DNA from: Malania oleifera | Taxonomy: Eukaryota > Streptophyta > Magnoliopsida > Santalales > Ximeniaceae | Direction: 5' to 3' | Length of the DNA stretch: 64,000 nucleotides | Assembly (NCBI RefSeq): GCF_029873635.1 | Contig: NC_080427.1 | Location: forward strand, 75,361,348-75,425,347 | Part shown: piece after piece, positions 13,501 to 24,390 of the stretch | How positions within the stretch are numbered: position 1 is the first letter of the stretch | Layout of the letters: the number at the start of each line of letters is the position of its first letter | Notes under the pieces: generated by a model | Told to the model about the DNA's origin: nothing | Seen by the model: only the letters and a program-made list of their open reading frames with translations | Databases searched by the model: none | Translations under genes and position numbers: made by a program

Positions 13501-16500
13501 TGGTGTGTCCATATTCTTTGGCGAGTGTTTCCCTTCTTCAATTTAGCTGTTATCGGAGGAAGATGAAGAGACTTTTTGGGCAGTTATTGCAGTTATTTGG
13601 TGCATCTGGTTAGATCATAATGCAAAATCTTCAAGGGGTCAGAAACTCCTACTAGTATGGTTTGGAATAGGGTAGTTTTTCTTGCTTCATTGTGGAGTTA
13701 ATGTCTCTAAACTTGCAAAGAGATTGAAGAGCATTTATGTGAAGATATTGTAGTGTTGTCAAATTTTTATGTTTGCACTTTTTGCTTCTCTTTCACTAGA
13801 GGAGCCTCATCATCATAGTAACTTCTTTCTTCCCTTAATAAAGTTCTCTGTCTCTTTTTTTAGAAAAAAAAAAAAAATGCAATCTTAAACCCAAATTTAC
13901 AAACAGTCAAAAATTACCCTATCTAATACCCTAAGGGGGCATTTGATTCATGGCATCAAATAACATTCCCTAGGAATGCGATGACCATGGCATCCCATTC
14001 CCACATTTATTTGGGGCCTAGAATCTAAAATTGTGTAATCTCATCCCCTGGGAATGAAGGATTTCCACAAAAGATGGAATCCCATTCCCATGCTCCAATA
14101 TGGTTTCAAGAGAGTTTGGCTACTATTCTAGAGGACACTTAACTCTATTAGTCAAAGTTCTATTATAGGTAATTGAAAAATCCCAGACGCCGCCCCAATA
14201 GCTAATGAGGTAGTAGAGGATGTTGTTCAAAGGAAAAAGAGGGGGCTTGTGTTGAAAATGAACTTTGAACAAGCCTATGATAGGGTGAGCAGGAGTTTCT
14301 CGGATAAGGTTATGGCTAGAAAAAGTTTGGTTTGAGGTGGAGGAAATGGATTAGAGGGTGTCTATCTTCTTTGGCCTTTTGCGTCTTATTTAATGGCAAT
14401 GCTTAGTCGGTTTAGTGCATCTAGGGGTCTAAGATAGGGTGATCCCCTCTCTCCCTTTTTACCATTGTGGCGGATGGTTTGAGTAAAATGATTGAGAGGG
14501 GGTTGGGGGAGGGGATTAAGATAAGTAATAAGGACTTTAACATTTTGCATCTTTGCAAATGATACTATTCGCTTCCTATCAGATAATGAGGGTTGCTTCT
14601 CTAACTAGTTTGACTATCTTACAAATCTTTGAGAAAGCATATAGCTTGAAAATTAATTTTTCTAAGAGTGCTCTAGTGGGTTTAGGAATTAATGTGGGTC
14701 CTTTTGTTAGGCTAGTGGGGAGTGTCGTTTTGACTTGGCCTATTACATATCATAGCGTCCTCTCAAAGGGTAATCCTAATGTTGACTCCTTTCAGGATCC
14801 TATTTTCGAAAGATTAGCTAGGAGATTGGAGGGATGGAAAGGAGCTTTCTTCACTCTAGGGGTGCCATATTACCCTCATTTGCACTTTTTTATCTTCTAT
14901 ACCTTTGTATTGCCTTTCTCTGTTTAGAATCCCTATAACATTGGCTCAAAGACTAGAGAAGCTAATGAGAGATATATTATGGGTGAGTGAGGGAGAATAT
15001 AGTAGGGATCATCTTGTAGGGTAGAAGATTTTGTGTAGGCCTAAAAGGGAGCTTGGGTCTAGGTAGTTTGATGTCCAAGAACATCTCTTTGCTAGGGAAA
15101 TGGTTACAGTGCTTCCCTTAAAGAATCTATTTCTCTTTGACATAAGGTAATTCGAAGTAAATTTGGAATACTACCAAATGGGCGGGATGCTCGAATGGGA
15201 AATAATATTACTTATTTGAGTCCTTGGAAGTTTGTTACTTAGATTTATAACTATTTCCTTCCTAAAGTCTAGTATTTAGTGGGTAATAGGGAGCCAATTC
15301 GTTTTTGAGAAGACCATTGGGTGGGGGATATGCCTTTGTCTATTAAATTCCCTCATCTTTTTTTTTATCAAATCTCCTCAATACCCCTATTTCTGCTTTT
15401 CTTCTTCCGTAAGGAGAAAGGCATTCACGGAATTTCCATTGTGGGAGAAATCCTAATGAGAGAGAGATTAATGAGTTGGCCATTTTGACTAGGCTGCTCA
15501 ATTCTTTTCATACTCATTTGGGTAGTGACAAAAGGTTTGGAGCTTAGGCATTTTTGGGAAATTCTCTTGTAAATCCTTTTTCTCTTATTTGACTCATAAC
15601 CTTATTATGGATAAATTTGCTATGTATCCATTGATTTGGAAAGCCAAATCTCCCTCAATAATAAAAGCTTTCATTTGGACAGCGGTACTTGAAAGAATTA
15701 ATATCAATGACTTGCTTTAGAGAAGACCCAATAAAGCCTTACCATCACATATTTGCATCATTTGCTTGAATGGAAAGACTTGCGCACATTCGTTTCTTCA
15801 TTTTCCTTATACAATGGCTATTTGGGATAAGTTATTTGGTATATTTGGTGAGAACTGGGTTTGTCCGTCCACATTGAAGGTGTTTAGCACCATCACTTTT
15901 AGAGGATTTTGTAAAGGAAAGGATAAGAAAGCTTTATGTAGTGATTTACCCTTCATCATTGTGGATGTCAGCAATACTTTTTCGCAATATCTCTTTGGAA
16001 GACATGCAGCGGGACTGCTTGGCTGTACTGCATTGAGTTTGCTTTTGGGCTTAGACTGTTAAATTTGTAATTATTTACTTTTGATGTAGAGGGAGGAGTT
16101 TTTCTCCCTGATTTTTCTTTTCTGTTTTATTCTTCTTGGACATTCTGCCCTCTCTATAAATTTTTTATCAAAAATTGGGAATTTCCATTTCCCTTGGAAT
16201 CCTATTCTAGGACTAAATTGGCCCCACTATTTTAACCAATTGCACATTCACGCCCCCACATAATATAGAACTATTACACACTATTATTGTATTTAAAATA
16301 ATAGATTATCGTAATAAAAAAAAACAGAAATTAATAAAAATGAAAGTATCGGTATTATGTTATAAATAGTAACATAATAAAAAATTTTGAGAACATACTC
16401 CCCCCCCCCCTTGGGGTTATCTTTCATTCCCACCAACCCCCTAATGCCACCATTGATGGTGTGCAAGCTCCTCTAGCTCACGCACAGTTGATCTGTGGTC

Positions 16501-19500
16501 CTCTCTATGTGTGAGGTAAGGCATGAACATTGATGGTCGTGGAAAGAAAACTGTTTGACTTGGTACTTGATGAAGAACAAGTCAATCCTTCAAGATCATT
16601 GAATATTGTAGGGCCAAAAGGGTTTCCATCTTCTTGAAGGTGGAAGAGACGGACTGCGTTCTTAAATCATGGGCTAACTTCTAGGTCAACAAAGAGCCTC
16701 CGTCTCGATTTAGAACCCAAAGGGCAAAAAGAAAAACTTCAGCAAATTCCAAACTCTGACAAAGATTAACATGAGTGGATGAGGATACATCACCTTTCCA
16801 CAAGGCTTCACTCCAAAGAGTGGCATAGGATCTCAATAATAGAGGAGTTGGGTCAATGAATTGTTCCTAGATCCCAACAAAAAGCCAATGAGCATGTTCA
16901 TCAGCCAGGACCTCTAATCACTCTACCCCCCCTTCTGTAATGAACTCTTGAAACCAAGAATCCAAGTCCCATGGAAACAGTCAGCACCTTCCCTCACTGC
17001 AGCCACTACGTCAACAAATCCCTCCAGAAAAGCCCTCAACAACCAAGGTACTTGAAGATGACCACCCACACACACTTTTGCTCGAGTGGCCATAGGAGAT
17101 TCGAACTTTACAAATAGCTAGATCCTTCTCATTTCATTTTCAAAAAATAATGGGTCATCCTCCCTAGAGCCCAAGGAGTTCAATTACTTTAAAGCCTTTG
17201 CCGAGAACTTCTCCTAAGGCTCAAAAATTTCATTTCCTTCGTCCATCCCAAAACCAAGCCCGTTGACTCCTTCCTTAGGCAATGGCCCAAAAATCTCTCC
17301 CAACCTTGCCACAACTATGGATCGACAAAACCCCTAGTCCACTTAAGGAGGTTGTACATTCATTGCCTAGCACTCCACGCGCCTTTTGCCTTTTGTAACA
17401 CAAAAACAAGTGTCCCTCTCTCCAACCAAAAGGAAAAGGGAGGGACCAACTTGAAGCTTCTCCAAGGAGCTTCTAATGTTCAAGATAGCTTTGAAAAGCC
17501 CTATTCACACAACAAATCTACCTCAAACGATTTAGCCTTGATCCTAGTACGTGACAAGGCACTCTTGGACTACAACCTAGTGGACATGCAATCACCAAAC
17601 TCAAAGACTCAAATGCACAAGTGATGACAATTAGTTCAAGGACCATGTGTCTAATTGGGTTCTCCAGAAGGTGTAAATGGCAAAAGCCACTGGAGTCTCT
17701 TTTAAGTTTTAATGGCTTTGAGGGAAAAGCTATAAGCTTATTTAAGGAGATAGAGAAAATGAGGAGAGAGGAAAACAAACAAACCTTAGAAGGAATGCTG
17801 GTAACAGCAAGAAGAAAGATACAACAACAACAAATCTTAAGTCTCACTAGGTGGGGTTGGCTACATGAATCCTTTTCCACCACTTCACCCAATCGAGAGT
17901 GTTTTCAGCAAGTAGAAAAGGCTAGAATTTTCAATAAACTATGAGAGGAATGAGAGTTTCTCAAATCCTAAGAAGGCTGGTTGCACCAAGGGTTATTCAC
18001 TAGATATATGACCTCAGGACTTATCTTGTGGAATGTCATGGGCCTCAATGATAAAGCTAAAAGCTCAATTGTGATGCTTCTTGAAGGACTCAAAGGGACG
18101 TGATTTGTAGACTCTTGACAAAAGCCTCATTACCAGTATCTCAAGAAACAAAAAAAAGAGTTGGATTCACTGAAGGATGGATGACAATGCTGAGGGAACC
18201 TAACTATTGGAAGGGAGATGCAATTGAAGTTGTTGAGCACACAATTGGAGCTTTAACTTCAAGAAGTTAGATGCTAGTTTCCCCTTGCTTTTACTAGCAC
18301 ATCTAGACCAGGTGAAAGACCATCTAGACATTTATTTTGGAATGACCTCTATGAAGTTAGAACAAAATGAGATGCTCCTTGTGTTATTAGAGGGGATTCC
18401 AACATGGTGCTTTTCCCTCAAGGAATGAAAGGAAAGGGGAAACATTAGAGAACGCAAGCATAAAAGATATTAACTCAAGAGAGACCCTCTCTCGAGAATT
18501 GACAGGTTTTTAATCTCAATGGGTTGGAAGGAGTATTTTCCCGAGGTTACCCAGAAGCTTCTCCCTAGGCGTACCTATAACCACATTTTGTTTTGTTCGA
18601 CATGGGAGGAATAAAGAGAGGTCCAACTCCTTTCCACAAGATAATCAAGAAATGGTGGTGTTCTTTCAATTTTGAAAGCTTTGCAAGCTTCATTCTTGCT
18701 TCCAAGTTGAAAGAGATTTAAGGAAAACTCAAATGGTGGAACAATAACCCTATTGGAGATATCCATGTGAAGGCAAAAACCACTTAAAGCTAAATCCAAG
18801 ATCTTGATGCTGAAGAACTTTCACAAGGCTTTACTGATGAAGATAAACAATTCTTGCGAAGAGAATTATCCAAGAATATTAATATGGAGGAAATTTCTTG
18901 GAGACAAAATCCTAGGGAGTTATGGCTAAAAGAAGGGGATTGAAGCATTGAATTCTTACATTGCACAGCCAATGCCCATAGGAGATCCAATACCCTAAAC
19001 AAAATCATAATTAATGGTGAATCTTTAAATTGGAGGGTAGGGGCTTCATTGAAGGTACTTGCAAGTTCTATGAAACCCTTTAGTTTGCGCCTTCTACTTG
19101 GAGACCACAAGTTGTGAGATTAAATTTCAACAGAATATGCACCTTTAAAGCTAGGTGGCTAGAATATCCTTTTAGTGAGGAAAAAATCCTTTGTGCTCTA
19201 AAAAATTATAATGGTGCTAAAGCTTGAGGCTTCAACAGCTTCAACAGCTTCACCATGGCCTTTTGCCAAGTGAAATGGGATCTCTCAAGGCTGACGTAAT
19301 CAAGGTTTTTGATGAGTTCCATTCTACGGGCATATTTGTGGACAGCATGATATTCATCTTTATTGTGTTGATCGCTAAGAAGGCGAAGGCATCAAAGATT
19401 TTTGACCAAGTAGTTTGATCGGCAGTGTCTACAAGCTTTCAACCAAGGTTCTCACCTCAAGACTAAAAAAATTAATCATGTTAGTCATAGTACAGCACTA

Positions 19501-22500
19501 ACACACCTATGTTGAAGGGATACAAATCATGAGTGCTACCCTCATCACTTCTGAAATTGTGGAAATCGCTCTAGATCTGGAAAGGGAGGAACTATTTGCG
19601 AACTAGATATTGAAAAAGCCTTTGATCATGTCTGTTGGGATGTCCTCTTATACGTTCTCAAAAAAATGGGTTTTGGGCACTTATGGTGCGGACTGGGTAG
19701 TGGATTGCCACCCCATCCTTCTCAATTCTAGTTAATGACTTCCTTTAGGGTTCTTCCACTCTTCAAAAGGGAATATGACAAGGGGATCCCCTTTCTCCTT
19801 GGCTTTTCATCATCGTCATGGAGGTTCTCAGCCTCTTGCTGCAAAACACCATGGGAACAAGACTCTTAAAAGTGCTGACGTTAGAAGGAAATGGTAGGAT
19901 GCTGCAAGTTTTTTGCCTCCTCTTCCCAAATGATGTCATGATGCTATGTGAGGCAGAATCTCATCAATTCTTAATCTTAGATGCCTACTTATTGCTTTGA
20001 AGCATTTCTAGTTTGAAAGTTAGTATGGAGAAGTGATCTTATCCCCATTGGGGAAGTGAATAATGGCAATTTCTTGGTTGGCAACTACCTTGGTCTCCCT
20101 CTCAGTGTGAAGTTGAAGGAGCAAAGGATTTGGGACACTATGTTGAAGGATCTGAAAAATAATTGGCTGGTTAGAAACATAATTACCAAAATGTGGTGGA
20201 CTCACCCTCATAAAAAGCACCCTCCCTAACCTCCAAGTTTACTTCATACCCACCTTCCCTATTCCTTGCTCTGCTGCCAAAAGATTGGAAGACACATAAA
20301 AAAATTTGTTTGGATAAATAAGAGGGAAGTTGTCAAGTACCATTTAGTTAAATGGGATATTTTTTGGCAACCAATTCCAAGAGATGGACTGGGTCTCAAA
20401 TCTCCTCATGCTTTTCAACAAGGCCCGCCTTGATAAATAGATGTGGAGATTCATGGATGAGATGGAGTTACTTTATAGAAAGATTATTGCCCTAGAATAT
20501 GACCTCGATCACAATGGGTGGACATCCAACGAGCCTAGGCAGCCATATAGGCGTGTTTGGAAGTCAATCAGGAAATGGTGGGGGAACTTCTTCACATTCA
20601 TCCACTTTCATGTTGGGAATGGGAACAATACTTTCTTTTGGCATGACAGCAGACACCACTCGTCTCCTCTCAGTTCTCAATTTCCTGAAATTTCCAATCT
20701 TGCCTGCAATAAAGATGCTTCGGTGAGTATGTATGTGGAAGAGCTCCATCAATAAGGCAGCTTGGAACATCCCTTTTGTTAGGAATTCTCATGATTGGGA
20801 GCTCAATTCTTCTGCTGATTTTTACAGCTGCCTTCACAAAAAATGCCCACAATTACACAAATCAGAATGTGCCTTTATGGAAGCTCAACAAAAAATGGCT
20901 ACTTCACAGTCAGCTCCTTTTACTAGCAGCTAGGGAAGCAACCATTTGGAGAACTCTTGTGCCAACCAGAGTTACTTTCTTGGGAGGCAACTTTGAGGAA
21001 GATCCTTACTCTTAAGAACCTTTAGAAGAAACTTCACCTTGGGCAATAGATACTTTCTATGCAAAGAGGATGCTGAAATTGTAGACCGCATACTGTTCCA
21101 CTGCAACTGATCTGATGAAGGATTTTTAATGAATTTTACTTTTATGATCTTAGGCAAAAGCATTAATTTCAATTTTAATTACTTTAGTGCTACGATGGAT
21201 CGCTCCTCCAAAGTTGCAGGTTTTTGGCCTCTTGATTAGTTACAAGTGTATATAAAATTATTGCAAAAAACTGCTTGCAGATAGGTTGAGTAAAGTGATA
21301 GGTGATACTATTTCTCAGGGCCAAAGTGCACTCATTGGGGGACGATAAATTGTGGATGCTAATTTGGTGGCTAATGAAGTAGTTAAGGATGTTCAAAGGA
21401 GGAAAAACAAGGGGATTATATCTAAATTGGATTTTGAAAAAGCTTATGATAGGGTTAGCTAAAATTTCTTGGATAAGATCTGTTTCTAAAAAGGGGTTTG
21501 GGAAGAGGTGGGCAGGGTGGGGGAGTGCTTGTTAAACACTTTCAACTCAGTCAATATCAATAAGGAGCTTAAGGAGTGGTTGAGAGCTTCGAGAGTAAGT
21601 TTCTACCATTTAAATAGATTAAGTGGTAATGGCCATTCTAGAGTTCCTACTTGGTACGGTCTTAAAAATTTCCATGAAATTGTTGAAATTTCAGCTTCTA
21701 CCCCCTTGAAATTAAGATAGCAATCAATTTATGCCTTCAAAATTCCCACAAATCATCTAAAATTGATTGAAATTTCGAATTTTTAGCAAATTTTTTCAAA
21801 TTTTTGACCATGGAACAAAATTTCCTTGAAATTCAAACCCCTCAAATTGAAATTTTGCATATAATAAATCTTCTTATTTCTGTCAAAATAAAGATTATTG
21901 GAAAAAGGATATAAATGATAACTTTTATAGTTGAATTTGCATAATAATTAACTTCTAAGTGATTTATGAATTTTATTTATATTAATTAAATATGTTTAAC
22001 ATGATCATTCATCTCATTGCATTACAATTGTCGCACCTTATACCACATACTTGCCACTAATGTATTTTATTATAGTAATTTAGTTGACTTCTAAATATTG
22101 CATTACTATGTTCACTGTTTCTAAAGTTTCATAAAATAGATTTCATGCTTTACTGCTAGTTTCCATTATTTTTTAAAAATTGAAATTGACATTTACATCG
22201 AAATTTTAGTCAAAACTTCCAAGCTTTTGAAGCTTCAAAATTTAGGTCAAAATTGAAATTTAAACCTTTATTATCAGACATAATACACTTTGAAAGGAAT
22301 TCTAATTCTTTTTACTAAAAAAAATTGATTTTCAATACAGAAGAAAGATTCCTAAAATAAATACCCTTGGAAATAAAACAGAAATTATTTTAAGGGACTT
22401 ATCAAATAGACAGAAATTAGTTTTTTCCCAGTCTTTAAGAGCGGGGTCCACACAAGTATGCTTCCTCCCCTCAAGGCCACTTGAATTGTAAACCTATATT

Positions 22501-23597
22501 GCATTGAACTCATTTACCAGCACCATGTATAGGCATGTCATATAGCTCAAAACCTCGCGACGAAATTCTGCTCCAACGATGGAACTGCCTTTTTTCGTTT
22601 ATAAACAGAAATGACGTACTGCTGCGACTAAGATGGAGCACTATTCCTCCAGCTCCTTCCTTCGGATTTTTTTTCTTTTTTTCTTCCTATTTCTTTTTTG
22701 TTCTTCCTCCATTCCATAAATTTGTGAACTTCATCTTTCGATCTTTTTCAGGGAATTCAGTGCCCTCTTTTCTCTCAAGATTTTGACTTGCTTCTTTACA
22801 TACTGCTGTTGCTCTATCACTGTAAATTTGACCCCTGTCTCTTTGCAAATAAACAGAAAACCAGCTCTGGGATGACACCAGCCGAACACTTGAGCTTCTT
22901 ACATATGGGACTCGCTGATCTCCATGAACAGATGGAAAAATATGTAGCACACATTTCTATTCAAAGGGAACTATATAATAGTGAGCCAAGTGTAATAATA
23001 ACAGATAACTAATCATCCAATCGGATTTTCTAATGGGCGACGGCCTATTGGCTAATAAAAGTTTTTATTTTGCGTATGTTATGGGGGAAACTTATTCAAA
23101 GGAGAGAATAATTGATGATTCAACGCTTGAATTGTCAACCAATATAGTTTTGTTGAATAGATATAACTGTTCTATCTCCCTCTCAACAATTACTTATCTG
23201 ACCAGCATAACACTGAATCCAAAATAAAACTGAATATTACACTGGCTGAGCAGCACACAACATTGAGCAATACAACTATATCCATAAATAGAATTATCAC
23301 AAATACCTTATGTGTACTGCAAAATTCTGAGTAAGAAAGAGAGACGTTGGAAGTTCAAAATACATAAAAGGAGAAGATTGCAAGAGCGAGTACTTACAAA
23401 TGAAGGGGGCTTAGTTGGAGGAGTTGAGAATCTGGGGAAGGAAGAGAGGGAAGGAGGTCAGGAGAAAGGAAAACGGGCAAGCCTTTGCGGGTTGAAAGGA
23501 GAAGGGCAGGGGTCTCTACTGCGAAGGGACAACTGCCCAACTGAAGTACCCCTGCCCGAGCTCTCCCTTCGCTCCATGCTTTCACTGCGAACTTCAT
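4538..23597 (-). CDS. QTRT2: Queuine tRNA-ribosyltransferase accessory subunit 2
   Basis: In the known family this subunit pairs with catalytic QTRT1 to exchange guanine for queuine at the wobble base of GUN-anticodon tRNAs. Ten exons were placed by frame, GT-AG sites and family pattern: 23597-23398, 12012-11838, 11744-11586, 10374-10281, 9243-9173, 7560-7509, 6608-6560, 6454-6317, 4881-4762, 4673-4538. They sum to 1194 nt (397 aa plus stop) and every junction keeps frame. The protein opens MKFAVKAWSEGRARAGVLQL. Blocks seen include ADEVPGWVPEKRNKTSVDRT (about residues 145-165), GTIFGAIVGGSN, GYWIGGFGLGESMDERPALL and AAGIDLFDST. The zinc site is C323-x-C325-x2-C328 with H354; the Cys-His spacing of 26 equals that of the TGT family. 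Length fits QTRT2. No frame damage was seen, so the gene looks intact despite introns up to 11.4 kb. Expression is not shown. Confidence 0.93.
5571..5865. repeat. Direct duplication inside QTRT2 intron 8
   Basis: A block of about 90 bases beginning GAAAATGACTTGAGCTTTAA occurs near 5578-5660 and again at 5784-5862, with a handful of differences and an offset of about 205 bp. It also includes the word ACATAACAGGTAAGAA in both copies. Confidence 0.8.
6735..6935 (-). mobile_element. tRNA-derived SINE (Au-like), minus orientation
   Basis: The block contains CACATGGGGTCTGGAAGGTC and GGCGGTTTCCATGATTTGAA. The latter is the reverse complement of a Pol III B box (GGTTCAAATC at 6832-6823). The order of the blocks matches plant Au-type SINEs read on the minus strand. 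It lies in QTRT2 intron 6. The left border is approximate. Confidence 0.7.
7080..7275 (+). mobile_element. tRNA-derived SINE (Au-like), plus orientation
   Basis: The block has a B-box-like GGTTCAAATC at 7139-7148, then GGAGGTAAGACTGCATACAT, CCTAACCCAGAACTCC, GGGAGCCTTGTGCACTG and a T-rich tail. This is the standard block order of a plant Au-type SINE in the sense direction. It lies about 150 bp from the inverted copy at 6735-6935, in the same intron of QTRT2. Confidence 0.75.
8432..8678 (-). mobile_element. TRIM (miniature LTR retrotransposon) in QTRT2 intron 5
   Basis: Two ~73-bp direct repeats start TGTTACAATACCACTTTACC (8432) and TGTTAAAATACCACTTCACC (8606). Just left of the second is GCTCTGATACCA (8594-8605), a 12/12 reverse complement of the initiator-tRNA-Met primer-binding site, so the element reads on the minus strand. 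A purine tract (CCTGGGGAG on the minus strand) abuts the other repeat. The target-site duplication is TAAAA at 8427-8431 and 8679-8683. The total of 247 bp with no ORF fits a TRIM. Confidence 0.9.
9454..9858 (+). other. Antisense open frame in QTRT2 intron 4
   Basis: The ORF has 134 codons, is rich in Pro, Lys, Asn and Ser, and has higher GC than the rest of the intron (notably 9700-9850). No recognised domain, splice partner or promoter was seen. It may be coincidental or part of an old transposon insertion; I assign no function. Confidence 0.25.
10684..10745. repeat. Compound trinucleotide microsatellite
   Basis: (GAA)n is followed by (CAG)n and then AATAATGATAAT-type repeats inside QTRT2 intron 3. 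Confidence 0.85.
12170..13876 (+). mobile_element. 5'-truncated LINE remnant with poly(A) tail
   Basis: The plus-strand frame around 12260-12330 reads WDMVCRPKREAGLGFRQF with stops, the region between RT and the zf-RVT domain of plant LINE ORF2. The 3' end has a T-rich UTR, an AATAAA-like word near 13838 and a 13-base A run at 13864-13876. Stops and frameshifts rule out function. The 12320-12800 segment is tandemly repeated about 540 bp downstream in diverged form. Confidence 0.75.
14110..16165 (+). mobile_element. LINE remnant (reverse transcriptase to zf-RVT)
   Basis: Reading plus, 14250-14300 gives a decayed AYDRV block (MNFEQAYDRVS), 14410-14450 a SRGLR-stop-GDPLSP block, and 15745-16060 a zf-RVT-like stretch (AHSFLHFPYTMAIWDKLFGI). 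These are ORF2 motifs of plant L1-type LINEs. Several stops (one where the family has Gln in RQGDPLSP) and frameshifts are present. Both flanks carry MITE-like ATTCCC words, so it may have landed in a MITE. Confidence 0.75.
16430..21115 (+). mobile_element. Long decayed LINE with ORF1, endonuclease, RT and zf-RVT
   Basis: This is the most complete LINE here. An ORF1-like section (about 16500-17900) precedes ORF2. The APE endonuclease starts near 18010 (LILWNVMGLNDK), with GDSN at about 18389-18403 where the family has GDFN, and SRIDRFLISMGWKEYF near 18500. RT follows: VIKVFDEFHSTGIF (19290), LDIEKAFDHVCWDVL (19600), and the catalytic FADD box changed to FPND at about 19924-19935. The zf-RVT linker VPTRVTFLGGNFEEDP lies near 20960. 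Many stops make it inactive. No clear poly(A) tail; it ends where similarity stops near 21115. Confidence 0.8.
21190..21540 (+). mobile_element. LINE reverse-transcriptase fragment
   Basis: The plus-strand frame gives QGQSALIGGR-stop-IVDANLVANE followed by SKLDFEKAYDRVS. This is the palm/finger region of L1-type RT and the same subfamily as 14110-16165. It is only about 350 bp and is truncated on both sides. Confidence 0.7.
21600..22340. repeat. GAAATTTCAATTT-rich intron block
   Basis: Short words GAAATTT and AAATTTC recur on both strands, densest at 21660-21860 and 22180-22270. The pattern resembles decayed inverted-repeat transposon ends. No coding sequence was seen. Confidence 0.4.
22341..23390. 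other. QTRT2 intron 1, residual part with nothing recognised
   Basis: This region between the repeat block and exon 1 contains a T-rich tract (22666-22710) and unremarkable unique sequence. No transposon motif, ORF with a known domain or RNA gene was recognised. Confidence 0.5.
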
Positions 23598-23853
23598 CTC
23601 TCTCTCTGTCTCTCGGTCTGTGGTGCCTGTGTCTCGTCCAAGGATGAGGGGAGACTGGAGCGCTAGGGCTCGCATCGAGCTTTCCCGCCCAGGCTTCGTT
23701 TTACATTTGGGTAAATCGCATATGGCTGCCTAGTGTTTATGTTTTCCACTCTTGGCTCCCTCAAAATATTTGGGTTTATTTGGCAAAGGTTTCTAACATT
23801 TTCTTATGCCAAAAATGAAAATCAAGATGTAAAAATTACACAAATTTTATATT
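23598..23853 (-). promoter_or_regulatory. QTRT2 5' flank and putative promoter remnant
   Basis: Only 256 bp separate the QTRT2 ATG from the 5' LTR of the 19.6-kb Gypsy element. A TATA-like word (AATATAAAATTT on the minus strand, about 23854-23843) overlaps the target-site duplication ATATT. If it is the native TATA, the insertion cut the promoter exactly there. A CT-rich leader (23596-23640) fits a 5' UTR. No transcript evidence is available. Confidence 0.4.
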
Positions 23854-24320
23854 TGATATACCCCAAACATATTAGCATCTAAACAAACCATCTGTCATAA
23901 AGGATCATTAAGGAGCAGTTGCAATCAGGGTCATTATCACTCAAGGATAGTTGTTATAAAGGGATCAACCTCATGCACGTCAGAGCTATTCACGTCCGCG
24001 CAACCGACAGCTGTCATTGGCTCCTTAAAGGTCAGAGCGATTCATGCTCGCGTCATAACTAACCAATAAATGGTCGTACACTCTCGGGTCAACTTCAGCC
24101 ACTATAAGTAGGGACTCGGACAAGAGGTCAAGGTAAGTCATTCTTAACCTACTCTTACTATTGCATTCAACCTCTTTGAAACATTCTCCTTACTTAGGCA
24201 TCAGAGTGATCCCCTAGAGTACACCCCGGGTCCTCCAAGTCTATTTTGTTTTCAGTCTTTTCAGGTTATCGAAAGTCGGAGAGCAGTCTTGTAGATCATC
24301 GCCATTTTTATCCCGCAATA
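23854..24320 (+). repeat. 5' LTR of the Tat element
   Basis: It begins TGATATACCCC and aligns end to end with 43023-43488. It contains a TATA-like ACTATAAGTAGGG near 24103. Its last bases are CAATA where the 3' LTR has CAGCA. Differences between the two LTRs number in the dozens and are mostly C-T and G-A changes. Confidence 0.92.
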
Positions 24321-24321
24321 G

Positions 24322-24340
24322 TTGGCGTCATCTGTGGGAA
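24322..24340 (+). other. Primer-binding site of the Tat element
   Basis: The sequence TTGGCGTCATCTGTGGGAA follows the 5' LTR by one base. It has the TTGGCGCCGTCTGTGGGAA form typical of this Gypsy group. Confidence 0.75.
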
Positions 24341-24390
24341 CTAGCTTTTGAGAGGTGCTCATCTTACTCTCGACGTCCGACACTTGAATA

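Larger units (their letters stand above)
12013..23397 (-). other. QTRT2 intron 1, 11.4 kb, filled with LINE remnants
   Basis: The donor reads TT|GTAAGTA at 23397 and the acceptor TATTGCAG ends at 12013. The intron splits codon 67 after its second base. Four LINE-derived stretches (12170-13876, 14110-16165, 16430-21115, 21190-21540) occupy most of it, all on the plus strand and so antisense to the gene. The other introns are 93, 1211, 1037, 1612, 900, 105, 1435 and 88 bp. Confidence 0.9.

Noticed and set aside
14553-14927. 124-codon plus-strand ORF as a gene
   Set aside because: It lies between LINE RT and zf-RVT motifs of the same strand and is a fragment of LINE ORF2.
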